Source: Streptomyces sp. V2I9 (GTDB lineage: Bacteria > Actinomycetota > Actinomycetes > Streptomycetales > Streptomycetaceae). From it: a stretch of DNA of 64,000 nucleotides. This document shows positions 34,244-45,422 of this stretch, piece by piece. Below the pieces are notes generated by a model that made no database searches, was not told the origin of the DNA, and saw nothing but the letters and a program-made list of their open reading frames with translations. The translations under genes were made by a program, and so were the position numbers. The stretch spans positions 1,038,501 through 1,102,500 of the forward strand of contig NZ_JAUSZJ010000002.1 of NCBI RefSeq assembly GCF_030817475.1. The letters run 5' to 3'. Positions within the stretch are counted from its first letter, which is position 1, and each line of letters starts with the position of its first letter.

Positions 34244-35554
34244 TCAGAGGCCGACCTCGCGCATCAGCATGCCGACCTCGGTGTTGGTGAGGCGGCGCAG
34301 CCAGCCGGACTTCTGGTCGCCCAGCGGGATCGCCCCGAAGGACGTCCGCACCAGCCGGTCGACCGGGAAGCCGGCCTCGGCCAGCATCCGGCGCACGATG
34401 TGCTTGCGGCCCTCGTGGAGGGTCACCTCGACCAGGTAGTTCTTGCCGGTGTTCTCGACCACGCGGAAGTGGTCGGCGCGGGCGTAGCCGTCCTCCAGCT
34501 GGATGCCGTCCTTGAGCCGCTTGCCGAGGTCACGCGGCAGGGGGCCCTGGATCGCGGCCAGGTAGGTCTTCTTCACGCCGTACTTGGGGTGCGTGAGGCG
34601 GTGGGCCAGCTCACCGTGGTTGGTGAGCAGGATGATGCCCTCCGTCTCGGTGTCGAGCCGGCCGACGTGGAACAGCCGCGTCTCGCGGTTGGTCACGTAG
34701 TCGCCGAGGCACTGGCGGCCGTCCGGGTCCTCCATCGAGGAGACGACGCCGGCGGGCTTGTTCAGCGCGAAGAAGAGGTAGGACTGGGCGGCGACGGTCA
34801 GGCCGTCGACCTTGATCTCGTCCTTGTGCACGTCGACGCGCATGCCCTGCTCGACGACGATCTCGCCGTTGACCTCGACGCGGGACTGGTCGATCAGCTC
34901 CTCACAGGCGCGCCGCGAGCCCATGCCCGCGCGGGCGAGGACCTTCTGCAACCGCTCGCCCTCCTGCTCGGCGCCGGGATGGGTCTTGGGCAGCTTGATG
35001 TCGGGCTTGTCCGCGTACCGGTCGCGGTTGCGCTGCTCGATCTTGGCGTCCAGCTCGCGCGGGCGCGAGGGGGCGCCGCCCCGCCGGAAGCCGCCGCTGC
35101 GGGCGCCGCCCTGCGGAGGCTTCGGGCCGCCCTTGGCTCCGCCGCGCGCGGCGGAGCCGCGGCCCTTGCGGGGGCCGTCCTGGCCGTCGCGGGCGCCGGG
35201 GGCATCGTTGCCCACGTCGTAGCGGCGCTCCTCGGGGCGGGGCCGGCGGGGGCGCAGCTCCTCGTCACGCCCGCCCTGACCGCGTCCGCCGCCCTGGTAG
35301 CCGCCGCCCTGACCGCCCGAACGGCTGCCCTGGTAGCCGCCGCCCTGACCGCCGGGACGGCCGCCCTGACCGCTGCCGCCGCGTCCGCCGCCGCCCGGGC
35401 CGCCGGAGCGTCCGCCCTGGCCGCCCTGGCCCTGGCGGAAGGACCCGCCGCCGCTCCGGCCGCCGCTGCCCGCGCCGCCGCTCCGGGGGTTCCGGTCGGA
35501 GCCGCCGCCGCTCCGGCCGCTGCCGCTTCCGCTGTTCCTGCCACTGCTTCGCAT
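34244..35554 (-). CDS. RluB-family rRNA pseudouridine synthase with long RGG-rich N-terminus
   Basis: 436 residues; the ATG at 35554 overlaps the scpB stop by one base. The C-terminal half is a complete RsuA/RluB enzyme: S4 domain (ERLQKVLARAGMGSRRACEELI), catalytic GRLDTETEGIILLTN with the essential Asp, and KTYLAAIQG plus HEGRKHIVRRML. It converts a uridine of 23S (or 16S) rRNA to pseudouridine. The first about 190 residues are glycine/arginine/serine-rich low complexity with GGYQGSRSGGQGGGYQGG-like repeats, probably disordered and RNA-binding. Such tails are common in actinobacterial homologues, but this one is long. Confidence 0.9.
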   Translation of the reverse strand: MRSSGRNSGSGSGRSGGGSDRNPRSGGAGSGGRSGGGSFRQGQGGQGGRSGGPGGGGRGGSGQGGRPGGQGGGYQGSRSGGQGGGYQGGGRGQGGRDEELRPRRPRPEERRYDVGNDAPGARDGQDGPRKGRGSAARGGAKGGPKPPQGGARSGGFRRGGAPSRPRELDAKIEQRNRDRYADKPDIKLPKTHPGAEQEGERLQKVLARAGMGSRRACEELIDQSRVEVNGEIVVEQGMRVDVHKDEIKVDGLTVAAQSYLFFALNKPAGVVSSMEDPDGRQCLGDYVTNRETRLFHVGRLDTETEGIILLTNHGELAHRLTHPKYGVKKTYLAAIQGPLPRDLGKRLKDGIQLEDGYARADHFRVVENTGKNYLVEVTLHEGRKHIVRRMLAEAGFPVDRLVRTSFGAIPLGDQKSGWLRRLTNTEVGMLMREVGL

Positions 35555-36210
35555 CAAAATTCCGTCTTGTCGTCTGCGTGAGTATCCGGGGTGTCCGGTG
35601 CGTCCGGATCGAACGACGGCACACCCTCTAGCGTCTCAGCCTCGATCGCGTCCGCCTCCGGGAGGAAGGGCGCGAGCTCCGGGAGCTCGTCCAGGCCTCG
35701 CAGGCCCATGCGCTCCAGAAAGTAGTTCGTCGTCCTGTACAGGATCGCACCTGTTTCGGGTTCCGCGCCCGCCTCGGCCACCAGGCCCCGCTGGAGGAGG
35801 GTCCGCATGACCCCGTCGCAGTTGACTCCGCGCACCGCCGAGACCCGTGAACGGCTCACCGGCTGCCGGTACGCGACCACCGCCAGGGTCTCCAGCGCGG
35901 CCTGGGTGAGCCGGGCGTGCTGGCCGTCCAGGACGAAGCCCTCCACGGCCGCCGCGTACTCGGGGCGGGTGGAGAACCGCCAGCCGCCCGCGACGAGCCG
36001 CAGGTCGAAGCCCCGGCGCTGCACGGTGTACTCGTCGGCCAGCTCCCGCAGCGCGTCCGCCACCGCCCTGCGGGGCCGCTGGAGCACCTTGGCGAGGTGG
36101 TCGACGGTGGCGGGCTCGTCGACGACCATGAGGACCGCCTCCAGGGCGGGCTTGAGGTCGAGCGAGGCGACCGTGCCTCCGTCCCGCTCCGGCTCCGGCT
36201 GTTCACTCAT
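35554..36210 (-). CDS. scpB: Segregation and condensation protein B
   Basis: 218 residues from the ATG at 36210; an in-frame GTG at 36219 abuts the scpA stop. Two winged-helix domains of ScpB: LDLKPALEAVLMVVDEPATVDHLAKVL at the N-terminus and LTQAALETLAVVAYRQPVSRSRVSAVRGVNCDGVMRTLLQRGLV in the middle, followed by a disordered acidic tail. It joins ScpA and Smc to form the condensin that compacts and separates chromosomes. Translationally coupled to scpA upstream and to the pseudouridine synthase downstream. Confidence 0.93.
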   Translation of the reverse strand: MSEQPEPERDGGTVASLDLKPALEAVLMVVDEPATVDHLAKVLQRPRRAVADALRELADEYTVQRRGFDLRLVAGGWRFSTRPEYAAAVEGFVLDGQHARLTQAALETLAVVAYRQPVSRSRVSAVRGVNCDGVMRTLLQRGLVAEAGAEPETGAILYRTTNYFLERMGLRGLDELPELAPFLPEADAIEAETLEGVPSFDPDAPDTPDTHADDKTEF

Positions 36211-36219
36211 TCCGTTCAC

Positions 36220-37317
36220 TCATTCCCGTACGCCCTCCTCGTCGGTCCCGCCGCCCGGCTCCTGGTCGAACTCGTCCGTCACCACCGGCTCCGCGCCCTC
36301 CCCGCCGCACCAGGACACCAGCAGGTCGCCCAGCGCCTCGTCCTGGTCGAGGGTGACGGCCTTCTCGCGGTACAGCTCCAGCAGGGCCAGGAACCGGGCG
36401 ACCACGGTGAGGGTGTCCGGGGCGTCCTCGGTCAGCGCCGCGAAGCTCACCGCCGTCCCGGCCGCGCGCAGCCGCTCCACCACCAGGCCCGCCTGCTCGC
36501 GGACGCTGACCAGCGGGGCGTGGATGTGGTCCACGTACACCCGGGGCTCCGGCTTCGGCCGCATCGCCTTCACCGCGAGCCGCGCGAAGCCGTCGGGCCC
36601 GATGCTGATGACCACCTCGGGCAGCAGGGCCGCGTGGTGGTCCTCCAGCCCGACCGCACGGGGGTGGCGGAGCGCCTCCGACTCCAGGCGGTCCTGGAAG
36701 ATCTCGGCGATCCGCTTGTACGCGCGGTACTGGAGCAGCCGCGCGAAGAGCAGGTCCCGCGCCTCCAGGAGCGCGAGGTCCGCCTCGTCCTCCACCTCTG
36801 CGGCCGGCAGCAGCCGGGCGGCCTTGAGGTCGAGCAGGGTGGCGGCGACGACGAGGAACTCGGTGGTCTGGTCGAGGTCCCAGTCGGGACCCATGGCGCG
36901 GATGTACGCCATGAACTCGTCGGTGACCTTCGACAGGGCGACCTCGGTCACGTCCAGCTTGTGCTTGGAGATGAGCTGGAGGAGGAGGTCGAAGGGGCCC
37001 TCGAAGTTCACCAGCCGCACGGTGAACCGCTTGTCGTCGCCGTCCGGCGCCTTCCCGTCCGCTTCGGGCCCCGCCTCGCCGTGGGGCACGGCCTCCGCGT
37101 CCGGGGCCGGGGCGGGCTCCGGGCGGGCCGCGGGCCCCCGTGGGGGCTCCGCGAGGGCCCGCGGACCGCTCACGGCCTCCGGGGCCGCCTCCGGCTCCCG
37201 TACGGCCTCCGGCCCGGCCACGGGCTCCGGTGCGGCCTCCGCCGGACGTGCCGCCACGCCCGGACCCCGCCCCAGGGCGCGGCGGCGCGGGGCGGCGGGG
37301 TCGTCGGGCGTGGGCAT
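36220..37317 (-). CDS. scpA: Segregation and condensation protein A
   Basis: 365 residues. Kleisin subunit of the Smc-ScpAB condensin: FTVRLVNFEGPFDLLLQLISKHKLDVTEVALSKVTDEFMAYI (about 97-138) is the Smc-neck binding helix, and the C-terminal winged helix contains VSFAALTEDAPDTLTVVARFLALLELYREKAV. The first about 90 residues are a proline/alanine/glutamate-rich extension typical of actinomycetes. In the order parA, small partner, scpA, scpB. Confidence 0.93.
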   Translation of the reverse strand: MPTPDDPAAPRRRALGRGPGVAARPAEAAPEPVAGPEAVREPEAAPEAVSGPRALAEPPRGPAARPEPAPAPDAEAVPHGEAGPEADGKAPDGDDKRFTVRLVNFEGPFDLLLQLISKHKLDVTEVALSKVTDEFMAYIRAMGPDWDLDQTTEFLVVAATLLDLKAARLLPAAEVEDEADLALLEARDLLFARLLQYRAYKRIAEIFQDRLESEALRHPRAVGLEDHHAALLPEVVISIGPDGFARLAVKAMRPKPEPRVYVDHIHAPLVSVREQAGLVVERLRAAGTAVSFAALTEDAPDTLTVVARFLALLELYREKAVTLDQDEALGDLLVSWCGGEGAEPVVTDEFDQEPGGGTDEEGVRE

Positions 37318-37401
37318 GGTGGTCCTGGGGTGGGGCGGCGGCGCGGGCGGCTGCCCGCCGGTCGGCGGGCCCTGCGGGGCAGGCTACCCGCGCCGCACCG
37401 C

Positions 37402-37965
37402 TCAGCGGCCGCGCAGCCGCCGTACGAGGATGCTCGCGTCGCCCCGTGACTCCAGGTCCGCCAGGACCACCGCGACCGCCTCGCGGACGATACGGCCGCG
37501 GTCGACGGCGAGGCCGTGCTCGCCGCGCAGGACGAGCCGGGCGTGTTCGAGGTCCATCAGCTCCTCCGCGGAGACGTAGACCGTGATCTTCTCGTCGTGG
37601 CGCTCCCGGCCGCTGGGGCGGCGGTTCGCGCCGCGTCCGCCGCCGCGCCTGCGCTGCGGCTGGACGGCCGGGGACTGCTCGGCCGGCGCGGCGGTGCCGG
37701 GACGCTCGCCGGAGGCGGCCTTGGCGGAGGCGGGGCGCTCGCCCTCGTCGCCCCGGCCGCGCGCGGCGGCGCCGTCGGCGTCGGCCGCGGCGTGCTCCTC
37801 ACGGCCGGACTGCGGGGCCTGGCCGGTGGGGTCGCTCTCCCCGGCGGGCGCGGGCACCCTGGGTTCGCCGTTCGCCTTGCGCCGCCGGTCCGCGGGGGAG
37901 GACGGCTGGAGGCCCATCCCGCCTCCGGTGGTACGGAACAGTTCGTCGGCCCCGGGCAGACTCAC
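37402..37965 (-). CDS. ParA-linked small DNA-binding-like protein
   Basis: 187 residues; the GTG at 37965 overlaps the parA stop (GTGA), and an earlier in-frame GTG lies at 37977. Residues 1-120 are low-complexity and basic. The last about 65 (EKITVYVSAEELMDLEHARLVLR, then GRIVREAVAVVLADLESRG) look like a ribbon-helix-helix-type or coiled DNA-binding domain. Coupled to parA, it probably serves as its DNA-contacting partner in place of a ParB; this is inference from position. Confidence 0.65.
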   Translation of the reverse strand: MSLPGADELFRTTGGGMGLQPSSPADRRRKANGEPRVPAPAGESDPTGQAPQSGREEHAAADADGAAARGRGDEGERPASAKAASGERPGTAAPAEQSPAVQPQRRRGGGRGANRRPSGRERHDEKITVYVSAEELMDLEHARLVLRGEHGLAVDRGRIVREAVAVVLADLESRGDASILVRRLRGR

Positions 37966-39122
37966 TCGGCGTGACACCGGGCGAGCACCTCCCTGGCGAG
38001 CTGGCGATAGGCGGCTGCGCCGACCGAGTTGGAGGCGTACGTGGTGATGGGCTCACCGGCGACCGTGGTCTCCGGGAAGCGGACCGTGCGCCCGATGACC
38101 GTGTGGTAGACGTGCTCGTCGAAGGCCTCGACCACGCGCGCGAGGACCTCGCGGCTGTGCACCGTACGGGAGTCGTACATGGTGGCGAGGATGCCGTCGA
38201 GCTCCAGCTCGGGGTTGAGCCGCTCCTGGACCTTCTCGATGGTCTCGGTGAGCAGCGCCACCCCGCGCAGCGCGAAGAACTCGCACTCCAGCGGCACTAT
38301 GACCTTGTGAGCGGCCGTCAGGGCGTTCACGGTGAGCAGGCCGAGCGAGGGCTGACAGTCGATCACGATGTAGTCGTAGTCGTTCATCAGCGGCTTCAGG
38401 GCGCGCTGGAGCGTGGACTCGCGGGCCACCTCGCTGACGAGCTGCACCTCGGCCGCGGAGAGGTCGATGTTGCTGGGCAGCAGGTCCATGTTCGGGACCG
38501 CCGTCTTGAGCAGCACGTCGTCGGCCGCCATGCCCCGCTCCATGAGCAGGTTGTAGACGGTGAGGTCGAGCTCCATCGGGTTGACCCCGAGGCCCACGGA
38601 GAGGGCGCCCTGGGGGTCGAAGTCGACGAGCAGGACCCGGCGTCCGTACTCCGCGAGCGCGGCGCCCAGGTTGATGGTCGACGTGGTCTTGCCGACGCCG
38701 CCCTTCTGGTTGCACATCGCGATGATCTTCGCGGGGCCGTGCTCGGTGAGGGGGCCCGGGATCGGGAAGTACGGCAGGGGCCGTCCGGTCGGGCCGATGC
38801 GCTCGCGGCGCTGGCGCGCCGCGTCGGGCGCGAGGGTGGCCGCGTACTCCGGATCGGGCTCGTACTCGGCGTCGGGGTCGTAGAAGTGCCCCTCGGGCAC
38901 CTCGGCGAAGTCGGCGAAGCGGTCGGTGTCCCGGCTGCTCTCGTTGCCGGCCGTGGCGTTCACGTGTGGGCCGTCCATCGTCTGGGGGGCTGTCGTCATG
39001 TGCTGTTGGGTGGCGAAGGTGCGGACCGCGACGGAGCCGACAGCTTCGAGCCCGGTCGGGCTCAGACCCCGTACAGGCATCCCTGGTTGACCACCCCCAG
39101 GAGTAATTGTCGACTCATTCAC
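37962..39122 (-). CDS. ParA/Soj-type chromosome partitioning ATPase
   Basis: 386 residues, ATG at 39122 with GGAGGT about 14 bases upstream. Deviant Walker A motif CNQKGGVGKTTSTINLG (about 135-151), LLVDFDPQGALSVGLG and IDCQPSLGLLT are those of ParA/MinD ATPases, which dimerise on ATP and bind DNA. The first about 110 residues are an unconserved tail. It heads the parA-partner-scpA-scpB-pseudouridine synthase series and is not the oriC-linked ParA, being paired with no ParB. Confidence 0.9.
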   Translation of the reverse strand: MNESTITPGGGQPGMPVRGLSPTGLEAVGSVAVRTFATQQHMTTAPQTMDGPHVNATAGNESSRDTDRFADFAEVPEGHFYDPDAEYEPDPEYAATLAPDAARQRRERIGPTGRPLPYFPIPGPLTEHGPAKIIAMCNQKGGVGKTTSTINLGAALAEYGRRVLLVDFDPQGALSVGLGVNPMELDLTVYNLLMERGMAADDVLLKTAVPNMDLLPSNIDLSAAEVQLVSEVARESTLQRALKPLMNDYDYIVIDCQPSLGLLTVNALTAAHKVIVPLECEFFALRGVALLTETIEKVQERLNPELELDGILATMYDSRTVHSREVLARVVEAFDEHVYHTVIGRTVRFPETTVAGEPITTYASNSVGAAAYRQLAREVLARCHAE

Positions 39123-39448
39123 AAGTCGTCTTACCTCCTTGAGCGTGACCAGGAAACTTATCGATAGGTCAGCGTGGCACCATGCCGACGATGGGCGACT
39201 CTATGGCGTGTCACCGGTCCGCAGCAACACAATCCGCCGGACCCGGCCCGATGTGTCGGCAATCGAACACCGCGCTGTCAAGGGTGCACAGCGACCAAGC
39301 CGCACATTTCGCCGCCGAACGAATCGGGTAAAGGGTTACGTTCGACGCGAGTTGCGCCAGGGCCGCCCGGGGCCCGGCACACGTGCGGCCGGACCCTGCG
39401 GGGCAGGGTCCGGCCGCACGTGCGATGTTGACGGAAGAGGTTGACCCG
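39123..39448. other. Intergenic region between parA and ald
   Basis: 326 bases, comparatively AT-rich near 39150-39180 and 39290-39350. This is the likely promoter region of parA, plus the ald terminator at its other end. No parS-like 14-16-mer palindrome and no gene seen. Confidence 0.45.
39380..39422. terminator. 20-bp perfect stem terminator after ald
   Basis: Arms 39380-39399 and 39403-39422 are exact complements with a 3-base GGG loop, 27 bases past the ald stop. Confidence 0.85.
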
Positions 39449-40564
39449 TCAGCCGAGGAGCGTGCTCAGCTCGACGTGCGGAAGGTCGTGCGCCTCGGCC
39501 ACCTCGCGGTAAACCACCTGGCCCTCATGGGTGTTGAGCCCCTTGGCCAGCGCGGCGTCCCGGCGCAGGGCGTCGGCCCAGCCGCGGTTGGCGAGCTCCA
39601 CGATGTAGGGGAGCGTCGCGTTGGTGAGCGCGTAGGTGGAGGTGTTCGGCACCGCGCCGGGCATGTTGGCGACGCAGTAGAAGACCGAGTCGTGGACCTG
39701 GAAGGTCGGCTCGGCGTGGGTGGTGGGACGCGAGTCCTCGAAGCAGCCGCCCTGATCGATTGCGATGTCGACAAGTACACTTCCGGGCTTCATCTTGGCG
39801 ACGAGCTCGTTGGTGACCAGCTTCGGAGCCTTGGCTCCGGGGATCAGCACGGCGCCGACCACGAGGTCGGCCTCGACGACAGCCTTCTCCAGCTCGAAGG
39901 CGTTGGAGACGACGGTCTGCACCTTGGTGCCGAAGATCCTGTCGGCCTCGCGCAGCTTGTTGATGTCGCGGTCGAGCAGCGTGACGTGGAAGCCGAGGCC
40001 CACGGCGATCTGGGTGGCGTTCCAGCCGGAGACGCCGCCGCCGATGACGACGGCCTTGCCGGCGTGGGTGCCGGGAACACCACCGGGGAGCACGCCGCGA
40101 CCGCCGGCCGAGCGCATCAGGTGGTACGCGCCGACCTGCGGGGCGAGGCGGCCCGCGACCTCGGACATCGGGGCGAGCAGCGGGAGGGCGCGGTTCGCGG
40201 TCTCGACCGTCTCGTACGCGATGGCGGTGGTGCCGGAGGCCAGCAGCGCGTCGGTGCACTCGCGCGAGGCGGCGAGGTGCAGATAGGTGAAGAGGGTCTG
40301 CCCCTTGCGGAGGCGGTGGTACTCCTCGGCGACCGGCTCCTTGACCTTCAGCAGCAGGTCGGCGGCGGCCCAGACCTCGTCGGCGGTGGCCAGGATCCGC
40401 GCCCCGGCGGCGACGTACTCCTCGTCCGGGATGGACGAGCCGACGCCGGCGTCGTGCTCGATGACGACCTGGTGGCCGTGGCGGACGAGCTCATGCACTC
40501 CGGCGGGGGTGATCGCCACCCGGAACTCGTTGTTCTTGACTTCGCGGGGGATGCCGACCTTCAC
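39449..40564 (-). CDS. ald: Alanine dehydrogenase
   Basis: 371 residues from the GTG at 40564 ([19 protein letters not shown]), matching the length I recall for S. coelicolor Ald; a GTG at 40573 would add three residues. NAD-dependent interconversion of alanine and pyruvate plus ammonia. It has [26 protein letters not shown] (catalytic Lys/His region), Rossmann motif [20 protein letters not shown] at about 170, and [19 protein letters not shown]. Preceded by an AT-rich promoter region (40600-40700) and followed by a hairpin. Confidence 0.95.
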   Translation of the reverse strand: MKVGIPREVKNNEFRVAITPAGVHELVRHGHQVVIEHDAGVGSSIPDEEYVAAGARILATADEVWAAADLLLKVKEPVAEEYHRLRKGQTLFTYLHLAASRECTDALLASGTTAIAYETVETANRALPLLAPMSEVAGRLAPQVGAYHLMRSAGGRGVLPGGVPGTHAGKAVVIGGGVSGWNATQIAVGLGFHVTLLDRDINKLREADRIFGTKVQTVVSNAFELEKAVVEADLVVGAVLIPGAKAPKLVTNELVAKMKPGSVLVDIAIDQGGCFEDSRPTTHAEPTFQVHDSVFYCVANMPGAVPNTSTYALTNATLPYIVELANRGWADALRRDAALAKGLNTHEGQVVYREVAEAHDLPHVELSTLLG

Positions 40565-40707
40565 GTCGATCACGGTCCTTGGCTCGGAGGGTCGTCCGGG
40601 CACAACGGTGCATACCCAGACATATACAGCTTAAAGGGAGACGCCACGAACGAGCGCGGCAGAGCCAGTCTAATGAAGGACTTCGCGCTGTCTAGCCTTA
40701 CAAAGCA

Positions 40708-42840
40708 TTAACTTTCTGTCGAAGTGCTGCGGATTTCGTAGGCAGAGGCCTCCTCTCCCAGCAATCTCTCGGCCGCACTCCGGTGCAACCGGGCCGCCGT
40801 CGGATCACCGAGCCGGTCCAGGGTGTCCGCCAGCCGCAGCTGCAACGCCGCCTGAAGCCGCACGTCACCGGCGCGCCGGGCCAGCTCCACGGCCTCCCGG
40901 CAGGTCTGGAGCGAGTCGTGCGGGCGGCCCGCGTACTCCTGGACGCGGGCCGTCTCGCTGAGCGCCCGCGCCCGAGCGGGCAGGTCCCCGAGCCTGCGGT
41001 GGCCGGAGGCGGCCGCCCGCCAGTTCCGCAGCGCCTCGCCGTACCGCCCGGCGTACGTGTGGACCGCCCCGAGCCGTCCGTACAACCGGGCCTCGTCCGC
41101 GCGCTCCCCGTGGGTCAGGCGCTGCGCGAGCGCCCGGCCGTACCAGTCGGCGGCCCGGTGGTAGTCCCCCAGCTCCTCGTACGCGCCGCCCACGGATTCC
41201 ATCGCGCGGCCGGTCGCGTACAGGTCCTTCGCCGCCTTTCCGGCGTCCAGCGCGGCCCGGTAGCGGGCCAGCGCCTCGCGGGTGCGCCCGGTGCGGGCGT
41301 CCAGGTCGGCGAGGTTCAGCAGGGCGGCCGCCTGTTCACGGGGGAGCTCGCGGCGGAGGGCCACGTCCAGGACGAGGCCGTGCAGCCCGTACAGGTCGGG
41401 GGCGGCCTCCTCGGTCCCCCGGTGCGCGGCCAGCGCCCGCACCAGGGCCGCCACCAGCCGCCGCGCCAGGGTGTCCAGCTCGCCGTCGGCCACGGCGAGC
41501 CGGGCCGAGGCGAGCAGCGCGGGGCGGCGGACCCGCAGCCAGACGTCCGCCTCACCGGCGCTGGAGAAGCGCAGCGAGCGGGGCAGTCCGGCCAGCTTGC
41601 GGCGGGCGGTGGAGCCCTCCGGCTCGGTGACCGCGCGGCAGGACTGGAGCCGGCGCACGGTCCGCTCCAGCATCCGGGCGCGGGCGAGCTGGATCTCGGC
41701 CGGCCGGTCCAGGTCCTCCAGCAGCGCGCGCAGCAGCGGGGCGAGGCAGCCGGGCACCGCGTACAGGGGGTGGACCGCGCCGTCCGTGCGCAGCAGCCCG
41801 AGCCCGACGAAGTCGTCGAGGGTGGAGCGGGCGGCGGAGACCGAGCAGCCGGCCAGCGCGGAGGCCGTGTGGGCGTCGGCGAGTCCGGCGGGGGCGAGGG
41901 CCAGCAGGCGCAGTATCCGGGCGGCGGCCTGCGGCAGGGAGTCGTGGACCAGCCGGAACGCGCGGGCCAGCGGGCGGGCCCCGGCCGGCCGCTGCCCACC
42001 GGGTTCGGGCAGCTCGTGCAGCTGCTTGGCCACGTCGGCGACCGAGGCCATGGGGCGGGCGGCGAGCAGGCCGGCCACCAGAGCGAGCGCCGCGGGCTGT
42101 CCCCCGCACTCCTCGGCCAGCCGCTCCGCGGTGCGCGGGTCGACGGTGACGCGGACCTGTCCGACGGCGCGGGCGAGCAGCCGTACGGCCGCGCCCTTCT
42201 CCAGTCCGCCGAGCGTGCAGGGGCGCACGTCGGGGATGCCGGTCAGTGGTCCGGTCGCGGTGGCGACGACCAGGCAGTCAGGGTTCTCCGGGAGCAGCGG
42301 GTCGACCTGTTCGGCGTCGGCCGCGTCGTCGAGCACCAGGACGAGCCGGCGCGCGGCGAGGGCTTCGCGGACCATCTCGGACAGTTCGTCCTGGTCGGCG
42401 CCGGGCGGGACCGGCACCCCGAGGAGGCCGAGGAGTTCGCCCGCGGTGCGTTCGGTGGGGACCCGTTCTCCGCCGGGGTCGGTGAGGCCGACCCGGAGCA
42501 CCCCGTCCGGATAGTCGCCGCCGCCCGTACCGGGGACCGCCCAGGGCAGCGCGCCCGTGGCGGCGGCCGCGGCCCCGACGGCGTCCGTCCCGGTGAGCGC
42601 CCCGGCCAGCTCCTCGGCGAGGGCGCTGCGGCCGGAACCGGGGCGGCCCGCGATGAGCAGAACCCTCGCGCGGGGGGCCTTGCGGCCGGCCAGGGTGTCC
42701 AGACCGGCGCGCTCGATGTCCTCCCGCAGCGCCTTCAACTCCCGTTCGCGGCCGAAGAATCGGGATGGGGCTGCGCCCGACGGCTCCTCGGCCCCCGGGG
42801 CCTTCGCCGGGCCGCTGGTGTCCACCGCCTGATCGGTCAC
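40708..42840 (-). CDS. STAND NTPase-TPR protein (AfsR-like, without DNA-binding domain)
   Basis: 710 residues; GTG at 42840 with GGAG at 8 bases. NB-ARC-type NTPase: P-loop LLIAGRPGSGRSALAEELAG at about 62-81, in which the usual Lys is Arg, then Walker B RRLVLVLDDAADAEQVDPL, and a winged-helix region (ASALAGCSVSAARSTLDDFVGLGLL). The C-terminal about 280 residues are TPR repeats (AALLNLADLDARTGRTREALARYRAAL and so on). No SARP or LuxR helix-turn-helix is seen, so it may act as a signalling scaffold rather than a direct regulator. Confidence 0.8.
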   Translation of the reverse strand: MTDQAVDTSGPAKAPGAEEPSGAAPSRFFGRERELKALREDIERAGLDTLAGRKAPRARVLLIAGRPGSGRSALAEELAGALTGTDAVGAAAAATGALPWAVPGTGGGDYPDGVLRVGLTDPGGERVPTERTAGELLGLLGVPVPPGADQDELSEMVREALAARRLVLVLDDAADAEQVDPLLPENPDCLVVATATGPLTGIPDVRPCTLGGLEKGAAVRLLARAVGQVRVTVDPRTAERLAEECGGQPAALALVAGLLAARPMASVADVAKQLHELPEPGGQRPAGARPLARAFRLVHDSLPQAAARILRLLALAPAGLADAHTASALAGCSVSAARSTLDDFVGLGLLRTDGAVHPLYAVPGCLAPLLRALLEDLDRPAEIQLARARMLERTVRRLQSCRAVTEPEGSTARRKLAGLPRSLRFSSAGEADVWLRVRRPALLASARLAVADGELDTLARRLVAALVRALAAHRGTEEAAPDLYGLHGLVLDVALRRELPREQAAALLNLADLDARTGRTREALARYRAALDAGKAAKDLYATGRAMESVGGAYEELGDYHRAADWYGRALAQRLTHGERADEARLYGRLGAVHTYAGRYGEALRNWRAAASGHRRLGDLPARARALSETARVQEYAGRPHDSLQTCREAVELARRAGDVRLQAALQLRLADTLDRLGDPTAARLHRSAAERLLGEEASAYEIRSTSTES

Positions 42841-43040
42841 GAGCCACGCTCCACTTCGCTGCACGCGGTGCCCGCCGGAAGTCCGGCCGGGCGCTTTTCG
42901 AGCGTAGTTCAGCGGCGGGGACGATCACCGCGGTGCGGGGCGGCGGACCGGGAACATCCCCCGATCGGATCAGAATCTCTTCATTCTTTATGACTGATCC
43001 TGTGTCCGACCGGGGGCGGCAGGCACGGGCGGACGGCCCG

Positions 43041-43667
43041 TCAGGCTTCGAACGGCCTGGCCGGCCAGGGCGCTTCGGCGGGGCGCAGGGAGTCCACGCC
43101 GTCGCCCGCGCGCACGGCGGTGAGCGCGAGCGCCCCGACGACCAGGCAGTTGTTGTGCAGATCCCCCGCGATGACCGAGCGGACCAGCTCGGCCAGCGGG
43201 ATCCGGGCCTGCTCCATGTCGGCCTCCTCCTCGGAGACCGCGTACCGCTCGCCCCCCGCTTCGGAGAGGTCGCGGGCGAGGAAGATCCGCACGGCCTCGT
43301 CACAGCCGCCGGGCGTGGTGTAGACGTCGGTCAGCACCCGCCAGTCCTCGGCCTTGACGTGCGCCTCCTCGTACAGCTCGCGCTGGGCGGCGTGCAGGGG
43401 GTTCTCGCCGGGCACGTCGAGCAGACCGGCCGGGATCTCCCAGAGCCGGTGGCGCACCGGGTGGCGGTACTGCCGCAGCACGAGGACCCGGTCCTCGTCG
43501 TCGAGGGCGAGCACGGCGACGGAGCCCGGGTGGACCTGGTAGTCGCGGCCGTGGACGGAGCCGTCGGGCATCACCACCTGGTCGGTGCGGACGCTGGTCT
43601 TGTTCCCGGTGAAGGGCGTCACCGTCGCGGTGACCTGCCACTCCTCGGGCGTGTCCTGGATACCCAT
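43041..43667 (-). CDS. Nudix hydrolase, ADP-ribose pyrophosphatase type
   Basis: 208 residues, ATG at 43667 behind GGAGGA. The Nudix box LLDVPGENPLHAAQRELYEEAHVKAEDW (about 85-112) retains the metal-binding REL(x)EE glutamates, but the usual Gly after EEx is His. YTTPGGCDEAVRIFLARDL, located downstream of the box, is the ADP-ribose pyrophosphatase subgroup signature. Likely cleaves ADP-ribose to AMP and ribose 5-phosphate. Directly upstream of pyrG in reverse order (pyrG ends at 43755), possibly co-transcribed. Confidence 0.9.
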   Translation of the reverse strand: MGIQDTPEEWQVTATVTPFTGNKTSVRTDQVVMPDGSVHGRDYQVHPGSVAVLALDDEDRVLVLRQYRHPVRHRLWEIPAGLLDVPGENPLHAAQRELYEEAHVKAEDWRVLTDVYTTPGGCDEAVRIFLARDLSEAGGERYAVSEEEADMEQARIPLAELVRSVIAGDLHNNCLVVGALALTAVRAGDGVDSLRPAEAPWPARPFEA

Positions 43668-43754
43668 GTGTGTACGTCCTCCCACGAACCAAACGGAAAC
43701 CGGGGCACCGATCCGTATCGGATCCGTACCCCGGTCAACCGTAATGCCTCGGTG

Positions 43755-45422
<1,668 letters not shown>

